Below, piece after piece: positions 17,865 to 26,011 of a stretch of 46,105 nt of DNA. Both the position numbers and the translations under genes were made by a program. Under the pieces are notes generated by a model. The model was not told the origin of the DNA. It searched no databases and was given only the letters and a program-made list of their open reading frames with translations. Numbering within the stretch: the stretch's first letter is position 1; each line of letters opens with the position of its first letter. Origin of the DNA: Flavobacteriales bacterium (lineage in GTDB: Bacteria > Bacteroidota > Bacteroidia > Flavobacteriales > TMED113); the NCBI GenBank assembly GCA_002863085.1, contig PKDT01000029.1:1-46105 (forward strand), written 5' to 3'.

Positions 17865-18734
17865 TTATAAACTAAATTCTCTACTAATGTTAAATCCAAA
17901 ATTTATATTTCCCTTTCTCCAATCTCCCTCACTTCTAGTTAAAAATGAAGCCTCATTTAGGTTCATAGAATTGGTTATATGCAGTTGAAAAACATGTCCT
18001 CCAGTTTCAATATCTAAACCAAGTGAAAAGGAGTTTTGATAATTTTGATCATCAAAATTGTTAGTATTTATTCTGTTAAAATACTCAAAATTAATTGATG
18101 TACTTTTTGTAAAAGATAAACTTAACATAGTTCCGATTAAAAAAATATCATTATTTTGATTTTCGTTTTGAACCATATTCCAATGAACCCAAGTTGGGGA
18201 AAACTGGACAGATATAACATCATTTAACTTAGATGAAACAAGAATTTGGTTAGTATATGAAAGCCTTGCACTTGTCGGGTAATTTGCAAAGTTTGATTTT
18301 AGAGTATTTACAGCAATATTGGAAAATAAAACCATTGTAACTGGTTTTTTTGCAAAATCCGAACTTTGTGATAAAAATTTATATTTGAGATAGCTGTCAT
18401 AACTTTTATCATTTGTACTTCTACCCAAACCAATCATGAGGTTATTGTATAAGCCATATTCTAACCCAACTCTAATTTTTGCCTGATCCAAACCAAATAA
18501 ATCATAAATTCCCCCTTTTATTTGACCAAAACGATGGGAAATTCTCATATCAAGTTGTTTAACTTCAAATATTTCGGTAGAGTGACTATTGACAATTCTT
18601 GTTGATTTAAAGGTTGACATCATATTACCGTAATCGACATACGGGTCTAAAAAACTACTTAGATCGTCTTGAGAATATACATGTGACAAAAAAAATATAA
18701 ACAAGTACTTAGTTAAGCGGGTAATCATTATCAA
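17865..18734 (-). CDS. DUF5777-type outer-membrane beta-barrel protein
   Basis: FKSTRIVNSHSTE...LDMRISHRFGQIKGGIYDLFGLDQAKIRVGLEYGLYNNLMIGLGRS pattern. Confidence 0.8.
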   Translation of the reverse strand: MIMITRLTKYLFIFFLSHVYSQDDLSSFLDPYVDYGNMMSTFKSTRIVNSHSTEIFEVKQLDMRISHRFGQIKGGIYDLFGLDQAKIRVGLEYGLYNNLMIGLGRSTNDKSYDSYLKYKFLSQSSDFAKKPVTMVLFSNIAVNTLKSNFANYPTSARLSYTNQILVSSKLNDVISVQFSPTWVHWNMVQNENQNNDIFLIGTMLSLSFTKSTSINFEYFNRINTNNFDDQNYQNSFSLGLDIETGGHVFQLHITNSMNLNEASFLTRSEGDWRKGNINFGFNISREFSL

Positions 18735-19188
18735 TCCAATTTAAAATTTCTAACTTTTCACAGTTTGTTAAGGGCTCCGATCCAGGTGGAGGCATTATTT
18801 GGTAAGAATATCCAGTCGCATTACCATTAATAAATTTTTCTAAAATTTCACCATTAGACATGGTTAGCACCTGATAGTCAAGTGAAATTCCAATATTATT
18901 GTGACAAGATTTACATTTGTTATTAATGATTTGTTGGATATCATTTTGGTCATTAGATTCAAAAACTAAATTATCAACATAATCACAACTTTCATCATCC
19001 GTTATTGCTAGAGGATTATAGTTACATGCATTTACATCAGTACAACCAAAGTCATATAAACATGATAGGTCGTCAGAAAATGCACTAGAATCATAATTTA
19101 ATGCTACTGGGTCAGTACATCCAAAATATGTCTGTTCATTATCATATGAACATGAAACAATTAATAATAATAATGCAATTATCCTCAT
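18709..19188 (-). CDS. Monoheme c-type cytochrome lipoprotein with two DDGSC-type repeats
   Basis: Lipobox-like LIVSC; repeats GCTDPVALNYDSSAFSDDLSCLY and GCTDVNACNYNPLAITDDESCDY; heme motif CKSCH at 18901-18915; MPPPGS as possible distal Met. Confidence 0.82.
   Translation of the reverse strand: MRIIALLLLIVSCSYDNEQTYFGCTDPVALNYDSSAFSDDLSCLYDFGCTDVNACNYNPLAITDDESCDYVDNLVFESNDQNDIQQIINNKCKSCHNNIGISLDYQVLTMSNGEILEKFINGNATGYSYQIMPPPGSEPLTNCEKLEILNWIDNDYPLN
18979..19122 (-). repeat. Tandem DDGSC-type modules in the cytochrome lipoprotein
   Basis: GCTDPVALNYDSSAFSDDLSCLYDF followed by GCTDVNACNYNPLAITDDESCDY. Confidence 0.82.
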
Positions 19189-19243
19189 TTTATTTACAAG
19201 ATAACACAGTTCTTCTGATTTTAATTCAATACTACAAAAATTG

Positions 19244-19274
19244 TAAAAAAAAAGCAGGAGTTTTTCCTGCTTTT
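19244..19274 (-). terminator. Rho-independent terminator downstream of the tRNA-Ile/tRNA-Ala pair
   Basis: Minus strand: AAAAGCAGGA-loop-TCCTGCTTTTTTTTT immediately after tRNA-Ala. Confidence 0.8.
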
Positions 19275-19275
19275 G

Positions 19276-19349
19276 TGGAGAATGTCGGAGTCGAACCGAC
19301 GACCTCCTGCGTGCAAGGCAGGCGCTCTAGCCAGCTGAGCTAATCCCCC
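19276..19349 (-). tRNA. tRNA-Ala(TGC)
   Basis: GGGGGATTAGCTCAGCTGGCTAGAGCGCCTGCCTTGCACGCAGGAGGTCGTCGGTTCGACTCCGACATTCTCCA; anticodon TGC. Confidence 0.95.
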
Positions 19350-19355
19350 ATTAAG

Positions 19356-19429
19356 TAGTCTCGGGCAGACTTGAACTGCCGACCTCTACATTATCAGTGT
19401 AGCGCTCTAACCAGCTGAGCTACGAGACT
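19356..19429 (-). tRNA. tRNA-Ile(GAT)
   Basis: AGTCTCGTAGCTCAGCTGGTTAGAGCGCTACACTGATAATGTAGAGGTCGGCAGTTCAAGTCTGCCCGAGACTA; anticodon GAT. Confidence 0.95.
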
Positions 19430-19505
19430 ATAAACTACACTTCTCAATATTAAAGAACTATAAAATAGTGGGCAAATATACAATCAAGTTTTTTATAAAA
19501 CAACT

Positions 19506-20210
19506 TTATGGGTTAGCTATTGAGACTGGGATAATTTGACCATTAAAATACTGAGCTCCATTTATGTAAAAATTCACAATATATTTAGCCATTTGATTAG
19601 CTGACACAGGTGCATTATAATCTGGAAAAGCTTCCGAGAGCATCTCTGTTTGAACTGCTCCCAAAGCCAAAGAATTAAACTTGAAACTCGTTTCTTTATA
19701 TTCTTCAGCTAAACATTGAGTCATTGTATTAAGAGTGGATTTACTGATGCTGTAAATTGATAACCCTGGAAATTTTAAGCTATTTTGATATCCACCCATA
19801 CTGCTAATTGATAAAACATGAGCATTTTTATTAAAAGTTGGAATAAATTTTTGTGTCAATAAAAGTGGTGCAAATGAGTTTAAATTAAATGAATTTTGAA
19901 TATCACTTATGTTGATATCCAAAAAATTCTTTTTAATAAGGACACCTGCATTATGGATTATACCATCAAACTTACCATTTGAGTTTTCAACACAAAATTT
20001 AAATAATTTTTGATAGGAACTAAAACATGACAAATCCTCAGATATGGTAAAAATTTCAGTGTTTTCATTGCATTGCAGATTATTTAACTTATTAAGCCCA
20101 TTTTTATTTCTTGAAATTGCAAAAATTTTAAAATTTTCAAGTTTAGAAAACTCAGTCACAATTTCAAAACCAATTCCTCTACTGCAACCTGTTACAATAA
20201 TATTTTTCAT
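19506..20210 (-). CDS. SDR family NAD(P)-dependent oxidoreductase
   Basis: IIVTGCSRGIGFEI (TGxxxGIG), HNAG, SISSMGGY...YSISKSTL (YxxxK). Confidence 0.9.
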   Translation of the reverse strand: MKNIIVTGCSRGIGFEIVTEFSKLENFKIFAISRNKNGLNKLNNLQCNENTEIFTISEDLSCFSSYQKLFKFCVENSNGKFDGIIHNAGVLIKKNFLDINISDIQNSFNLNSFAPLLLTQKFIPTFNKNAHVLSISSMGGYQNSLKFPGLSIYSISKSTLNTMTQCLAEEYKETSFKFNSLALGAVQTEMLSEAFPDYNAPVSANQMAKYIVNFYINGAQYFNGQIIPVSIANP

Positions 20211-21916
20211 AATACTAATTTTAGTCCATCATCAATTAATTTTATTAACATTGGATTTTTCTCTTTTAAATAAAGTAAGTTAGCAAAAGCGGTCTGATGA
20301 AATTTTGATTTTTTTTCAGTCATTTCACAAATCTCAAGAAATATGAGCCACTCGTCTCTGTAAGATTTCATAAGTTCATCCAAAACACCTTTTAGTTCTG
20401 AAAGTGTTTTTTTATTTTCTCTAACTTGTCTTACGACCCCATATAATTTATGAAGTTTTAAATCTTCATTATTGTATTTTGGCTTAATTGTTTTTGAACT
20501 AAATTCTACCAAATCGTCAGGAAATGATGACCGATCAGCCGCATTTGGATAGCTTGATTTTATTTCTTGACCAATTACTAAATCAAATACACCCCACGAA
20601 GGGTCAAAAAGTTGTTTATCATGGACATTATCAAAAACTGTGCATTCACTAAACGTAAGTATGATTGTTTTTCCCTGTTTATCGAACAAAGAGTTTATTA
20701 GCCTACCAGTGATTGAAATGCCCGAATCATAGACTAAACTAATGTCTTCACCAATTTTTGTTTTTAATGAATCAATACTTGTAATATTTGTAATTTTTCC
20801 AAGTGGAAAGCCAAAACCTTCACTGTGATGACTTATCCCATGATTTTTAATTTGCTTATTATTTAAAGACAGAGCTGTGGGACCTGAAGTTCTAACATAA
20901 CATATCCTGGAGTCTATTTCTATAAAGTCATGAAAAACTCCCGATATTTGAATCCCACTTTCAAGTTCACAAGTTGAAATCGATTTAGATTCAATTGCTA
21001 ATAATAATGAATCCTTGCCACCTTTAATAAATGCCATTGATTGAGAAAACTCTTCAAGAACATCATTCAAATGATTAAAATCTCGAGCTACAAATAACTG
21101 TGGCTGTTCCTTCGTTATATCAAAATTGAAATTAGCTGCGTTAATGTCATATTTTATTTTCTTTACTGATTTATTTAAACAGTTTACACTTTCAGAAATA
21201 GAAGATAATAATCCCGCTCCATAAATCTTAGGATTTTCGACATCTCCAATCAAACCATACTCAACAGTCCACCAATGAAGATTCCTTATCTTAGCCATTT
21301 CAGATAATTTATTGGCTTTACTTTGTAATTTCTGCACTTTTTTTTCTGCTTTTTTTATGTCTTTGTCGGTTGATTGTGGTGCCTCTTTAAGAATAGACAA
21401 TTCTCTTATAGCATCAAAAAGTTCCATGTCGTGGGCTGAAGAAAATGCTTTTGAACCTATTTCACCAAACTTTTTTAAATAATCAGAATATGATTTATTA
21501 GCAATAATTGGAGCATGTCCTGCTGCTTCATGGAGTATATCAGGAGCTGGAGTATAGCCAATGTGACTAACTTGTCTTATATCAGCAGCAATTACTAATA
21601 CATTATGTGCTTGAAATTCCATAAAGACAGTTGGAGGAATAAAACCATCAACTGCAACAGCATACCACCCAATATTTTTTAATATGCGGGTCATACCATA
21701 CATACTTGGTATATTTTCAGAGGATAAACCAGTTTTTGTCAAACCATCAATGTATGATCCATGACAAACACTTGGAAGATAACTTATATTTTGCCTCATA
21801 ACATATCTCCATACAGCTTGATCCTGAAATGTGTAATGATTATAGTCTTGATCTATTGTGTATTGCAACAGATGTTTTGGTAAATGCTTAACGTGATCAT
21901 TAAATCTTTTTTCCAT
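20207..21916 (-). CDS. Aromatic amino acid hydroxylase (phenylalanine 4-monooxygenase-like) with long C-terminal extension
   Basis: Iron ligand motif DILHEAAGHAP and WWTVEYGLIG; 569 aa, much longer than a catalytic domain alone. Confidence 0.88.
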   Translation of the reverse strand: MEKRFNDHVKHLPKHLLQYTIDQDYNHYTFQDQAVWRYVMRQNISYLPSVCHGSYIDGLTKTGLSSENIPSMYGMTRILKNIGWYAVAVDGFIPPTVFMEFQAHNVLVIAADIRQVSHIGYTPAPDILHEAAGHAPIIANKSYSDYLKKFGEIGSKAFSSAHDMELFDAIRELSILKEAPQSTDKDIKKAEKKVQKLQSKANKLSEMAKIRNLHWWTVEYGLIGDVENPKIYGAGLLSSISESVNCLNKSVKKIKYDINAANFNFDITKEQPQLFVARDFNHLNDVLEEFSQSMAFIKGGKDSLLLAIESKSISTCELESGIQISGVFHDFIEIDSRICYVRTSGPTALSLNNKQIKNHGISHHSEGFGFPLGKITNITSIDSLKTKIGEDISLVYDSGISITGRLINSLFDKQGKTIILTFSECTVFDNVHDKQLFDPSWGVFDLVIGQEIKSSYPNAADRSSFPDDLVEFSSKTIKPKYNNEDLKLHKLYGVVRQVRENKKTLSELKGVLDELMKSYRDEWLIFLEICEMTEKKSKFHQTAFANLLYLKEKNPMLIKLIDDGLKLVL

Positions 21917-21926
21917 TTAAATAGAT

Positions 21927-23207
21927 TTAACAAAACATCATCATTGGTTGCTCAAGCATGTCTTTTAGAGTTCTAAGAAATTTTGAACCAAGGACTCCAT
22001 CAACAATTCGATGATCACTAGATAAGGTCAAGCGCATAACGTTTCCAGAAACAATTACTCCGTCTTTTGAAATTGGTCTTTCCTTAATTGCACCTACCGC
22101 TAATATACATGCATCAGGAGGATTAATGATAGCCGTAAAGTCATCAATACCAAACATTCCAAGATTTGATATTGTGAAAGTATTTCCTTCCCAATCAGAT
22201 GGTTGAAGTTTATTTTCTTTAGCTTTTTTAACGAAATCGTTTGTTATAGTTGATATCTCAGTAAAAGACTTAAAATTTGAATTTTTTATTACTGGTACTA
22301 TTAATCCATTGTCTACAGAAACTGCGACACCAATATTAATATTACTATGAAGCTTTATGTGAGAATCATGCCATGATGAGTTAATATGTGGGTGTTTTTG
22401 AATGGCCATCGAAGTTGCCTTTACAATTATATCATTGAATGAGATTTTGACTTCATTTTTTTCATTTATTTCTTTTCTTAGTTTAATTAAATTATCCATC
22501 TCGACCTCTATATTCAAATAAAAATGTGGAGAGGTAAATTTGGATTGAGAGAGTCTAGTCGCTATGGTGCGTCTCATTTGTGAAATAGGAATCTCAGTAA
22601 ATTTGTCACTTAGGTTGTTAGTAGGAGTAAGGTTAGTTTGTTCGACTCTCACTTCATTGGATGAATCTAAATTAAAAACATCTCTTTTGACAATTCTTCC
22701 ATTATCGCCAGAACCCATAATATTTGAAATATTTATATTTTTTTCTAGTGCGATTTTTTTTGCCAAGGGAGATATTTTTATCCTTTCAATGGTGTCATCA
22801 TTTTGGGAGGCTTCTGTATCGTTTTTTTCATTAGCTAAAAATTCTTCGATTGAATCAAAACCACTCTCTTGGTTTATATCATTTTTATTAATAGCTGTAT
22901 CATTTGAAGACGTGTTTTTTTCGGATTTTTCCTTATCGTTTTCCGACAATATTGAAGAAATATCTTCATTTTCATCTCCCAGGATAGCAAGTATTGAGTC
23001 AACTTTAGCAGTACCATTTTCTTTTACTCCGATATGGAGAAGAAAGCCTTCTTGAAATGATTCAAACTCCATTGTAGCTTTATCTGTTTCAATGTCAGCT
23101 AATAAATCGCCCTCATTAACTTTATCTCCTATCTTTTTATGCCATTTAGCAACCACACCATCTGTCATGGTATCACTCAATCTTGGCATTTTAACAACTT
23201 CAGCCAT
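21927..23207 (-). CDS. Pyruvate dehydrogenase complex E2 (dihydrolipoamide acetyltransferase)
   Basis: Lipoyl motif ETDKATMEFES, subunit-binding domain ISPLAKKIALEKNINISNIMGSGDNGRIVKRDV, catalytic SSDHRIVDG. Confidence 0.92.
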   Translation of the reverse strand: MAEVVKMPRLSDTMTDGVVAKWHKKIGDKVNEGDLLADIETDKATMEFESFQEGFLLHIGVKENGTAKVDSILAILGDENEDISSILSENDKEKSEKNTSSNDTAINKNDINQESGFDSIEEFLANEKNDTEASQNDDTIERIKISPLAKKIALEKNINISNIMGSGDNGRIVKRDVFNLDSSNEVRVEQTNLTPTNNLSDKFTEIPISQMRRTIATRLSQSKFTSPHFYLNIEVEMDNLIKLRKEINEKNEVKISFNDIIVKATSMAIQKHPHINSSWHDSHIKLHSNINIGVAVSVDNGLIVPVIKNSNFKSFTEISTITNDFVKKAKENKLQPSDWEGNTFTISNLGMFGIDDFTAIINPPDACILAVGAIKERPISKDGVIVSGNVMRLTLSSDHRIVDGVLGSKFLRTLKDMLEQPMMMFC

Positions 23208-23211
23208 AAGT

Positions 23212-24204
23212 TTAATCTGTTATAAAATTATATGGTCCATCGTAAATATCCTTATATAAATCATGTGATTCAGGAAAAGGCGAAGATTCGGCAAAATCAA
23301 CACACTCTTTAACCAGATTTTTTACATCATTTTGGATATTTAAGATTTCATCTTCTTTTAAATATTTTTTCTTTTTAATTAAACTCAACACATAGTCAAT
23401 TGGGTCAATCTTCTTGTAGTCTTCAACTTCATCTTTAGTTCTGTAATGTTGAGCATCTGACATTGAATGACCTTTGTATCGGTAGGTTTTAATTTCTAAA
23501 AAAGTAGGACCATCTCCTGAACGTGCCCTGTCAACAGCAATATCCAGAGATTCTTTGACAGTCTCAGGTTTCATACCGTCTACAGGACCACATGGCATTT
23601 CATATGCTAAGCCAAGTTTCCATATTTCAGAGTGATTTGCTGTTCTTTCGACTGATGTACCCATCGCATAACCGTTATTTTCACAAACAAAGATCACTGG
23701 TAATTTCCAATTCATGGCCATGTTAAAAGTCTCATGTAAAACGCCTTGACGAACTGCACCATCACCCATAAAGCACACAGTAACAGCATCATTATTATTA
23801 TATTTATCAGCGAAAGCAATACCTGCACCAAGTGGAATTTGACCACCAACAATCCCATGACCGCCAAAACAATTATGTTCTTTGGAAAACATATGCATTG
23901 ACCCTCCCTTGCCTTTTGAAGAACCTGTCTTTTTACCGAGAAGTTCAGCCATGACATATTTCGGATGGAGTCCCATAGCAATAGGAAGCACATGACACCT
24001 GTAAGCTGTAATTACTTTATCCTTCGAAATATCAATTGAATTAATCAACCCAGATAATACAGCTTCTTGACCATTGTAAAGGTGAAGAAATCCTCTTATT
24101 TTTTGCTGTATGTACAATGCGGCACATTTTTCTTCAAATTTTCTCCAAAGAAGCATGTCACGGTAACTTTTCACATATGCATCTTTATTAAACATTTTTG
24201 CCAT
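23212..24204 (-). CDS. pdhA: Pyruvate dehydrogenase E1 alpha subunit
   Basis: RGFLHLYNGQEAV, KGKGGSMHMF, GHGIVGGQIPLGAGIAFA, TPP motif GDGAVRQGVLHETFNMA...ENNGYAMGT. Confidence 0.93.
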   Translation of the reverse strand: MAKMFNKDAYVKSYRDMLLWRKFEEKCAALYIQQKIRGFLHLYNGQEAVLSGLINSIDISKDKVITAYRCHVLPIAMGLHPKYVMAELLGKKTGSSKGKGGSMHMFSKEHNCFGGHGIVGGQIPLGAGIAFADKYNNNDAVTVCFMGDGAVRQGVLHETFNMAMNWKLPVIFVCENNGYAMGTSVERTANHSEIWKLGLAYEMPCGPVDGMKPETVKESLDIAVDRARSGDGPTFLEIKTYRYKGHSMSDAQHYRTKDEVEDYKKIDPIDYVLSLIKKKKYLKEDEILNIQNDVKNLVKECVDFAESSPFPESHDLYKDIYDGPYNFITD

Positions 24205-24269
24205 GGAGATGATGTTAATTTTGTTACAAAACTAAGAAAATACACACAAAATAAATAGAAAATTATAAT

Positions 24270-24752
24270 TTATGTTTTTTCAATCAGAACTGTTGCATAG
24301 CAAGCAATTCCCTCTCCTCTTCCAACAAAACCCATGTTTTCGCCGGTTGTTGCTTTAATATTAACTCTACTCGATTGTATTCCTAAGATATTAGATAAGG
24401 AATTTTTTATTGATACAATGAAGGGAGAAAGTTTTGGGGTTTGCAAAACAATAGTTGCGTCGACATTTACGACTAAAAATGAGTCTTTTCTAAGCTTGTT
24501 ACAGACGTCTACCAATATTTTTGAACTATCGATTCCTTTATTTCTTGGATCAGTGTCAGGAAAAAAATGACCGATATCGCCTAATCCGGCAGCTCCAAGT
24601 AATGCATCCGAAACTGCATGAATTAGTATATCCCCATCAGAATGGGCAATAATTCCCTTTGATGAAGGAACTTTAATTCCACCTAAAATTAATTCAAGGT
24701 TATCATCTAACTGATGAACATCATAACCGTTTCCAACTCTAAGATTACTCAT
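24270..24752 (-). CDS. ispF: 2-C-methyl-D-erythritol 2,4-cyclodiphosphate synthase
   Basis: RVGNGYDVHQL, SDGDILIHAVSDALLGAAGLGDIGHFFPDTD, KATTGENMGFVGRGEGIACYA. Confidence 0.96.
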   Translation of the reverse strand: MSNLRVGNGYDVHQLDDNLELILGGIKVPSSKGIIAHSDGDILIHAVSDALLGAAGLGDIGHFFPDTDPRNKGIDSSKILVDVCNKLRKDSFLVVNVDATIVLQTPKLSPFIVSIKNSLSNILGIQSSRVNIKATTGENMGFVGRGEGIACYATVLIEKT

Positions 24753-25975
24753 TATAATTCATTATTTGCCCCACCTCTAAATGCTCCAATGTCAAATATT
24801 AAGGTAAACCGCATTGTGTTCTCTAGAGGACTTCTCACATTCTGTGAGGCAGTAACCAAATAAGCAAAGTCTAACTCAAAAACATTCATTTTCAAACCTG
24901 CTCCCATAGTGAAATATTTTCTTCCACCTTTAAGATTATGCTCATGAAAATATCCGCCTCTGAAAGCAAATTGATTGTTATACCAATATTCGAATCCAAG
25001 AGAATACATTAATTCCCTCCACTCCTCAGTTATTCCTCCTGGAGCATCTCCAAAAGATTGAAATATTGCCGAGACAACAGAAACATCTGGATTCATACCA
25101 GCTTCTATTAACTGTTCTCCATCAACAATAATTGGGGAATTAGTGGAATCAGTTGCCCACCTTGGGGGTGTAGGAACCAAAAGCTTGTTAACATCAAAAC
25201 TTGCTGAAACTTTATTAAATTCGTCAATTATGTATGTATATCTTCCTCCAAACCTAAGGTTCATTGGCAAGAAATCCTTATCAGATGAAGCAGAGTATGA
25301 TATTTTAGTACCTATGTTTGAAATATTAAGTCCCAAAGCCCATTCGTCCATTTCTCTCGCAGTTGCCTGATAATATGAAGACAAGTCAACAGCAAAACCA
25401 TTTCCTGGCTCTGTTAATTCTCCAGCTACATATTGATTACCAGTCAAATTTGAGTAAAGATAACGCATAACTAATCCACCTGAAATATTGTCGTTTAATT
25501 TCATACCATATCCAATGTTAACAGCAAACTCATTTGGATCATAAGATCCGAGATTTTCACCAGTTTCATCGGTAAACTGAATATTACCTAAAGAAAAATA
25601 TCTCATAGAAGCTGACCAAGCACTGGTTTCATTGATTTTGCTGTAACCAGTTAAATAAGCCAGTGAAATATCAGGAACTAGTTGACTTAACCAAGGAGTA
25701 TAAGAAATGGAAAAACCAGAATTATCTTCCATGAAGGCTAGTTTTGAAGCATTCCAAAAAATTGAATATAAATCAGGTGACGTAGCTACTCCTGATTCAC
25801 CCATGGCTCCAGCTCTTGAATCAGGTGTGATAGACAGGAACGGAACGGCTGTTGTAATTGTATTTAAGTCGTCGTTGTAATTGTCATCCTGAGGGATTAT
25901 TTCATCAAAAAATGACTGACTATTGGAATCACTCACAAAATAAAATAATAAAAGGAATAGGCTTATTAATCTCAT
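24752..25975 (-). CDS. porV: T9SS outer-membrane protein PorV (LptO)
   Basis: TAVPFLSITPDSRAGAMGESGVATSPDLYSIFWNASKLAF and beta-barrel; adjacent to porU. Confidence 0.93.
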   Translation of the reverse strand: MRLISLFLLLFYFVSDSNSQSFFDEIIPQDDNYNDDLNTITTAVPFLSITPDSRAGAMGESGVATSPDLYSIFWNASKLAFMEDNSGFSISYTPWLSQLVPDISLAYLTGYSKINETSAWSASMRYFSLGNIQFTDETGENLGSYDPNEFAVNIGYGMKLNDNISGGLVMRYLYSNLTGNQYVAGELTEPGNGFAVDLSSYYQATAREMDEWALGLNISNIGTKISYSASSDKDFLPMNLRFGGRYTYIIDEFNKVSASFDVNKLLVPTPPRWATDSTNSPIIVDGEQLIEAGMNPDVSVVSAIFQSFGDAPGGITEEWRELMYSLGFEYWYNNQFAFRGGYFHEHNLKGGRKYFTMGAGLKMNVFELDFAYLVTASQNVRSPLENTMRFTLIFDIGAFRGGANNEL

Positions 25976-26011
25976 AGTTATTAATATTGATTTACAAAAC
26001 TAACGAAAAAA

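Noticed and set aside
19101-19343. 80-aa ORF ending NVGVEPTTSCVQGRRSSQLS
   Set aside because: Reads through the tRNA-Ala gene and terminator; spurious.
22564-23055. 163-aa ORF on + strand
   Set aside because: Antisense to the E2 gene; Ser/Phe-rich mirror of its acidic linker, no domain features.
23712-23993. 93-aa ORF inside pdhA, other frame
   Set aside because: Overlaps conserved TPP-binding region of pdhA; composition is frameshift-like.
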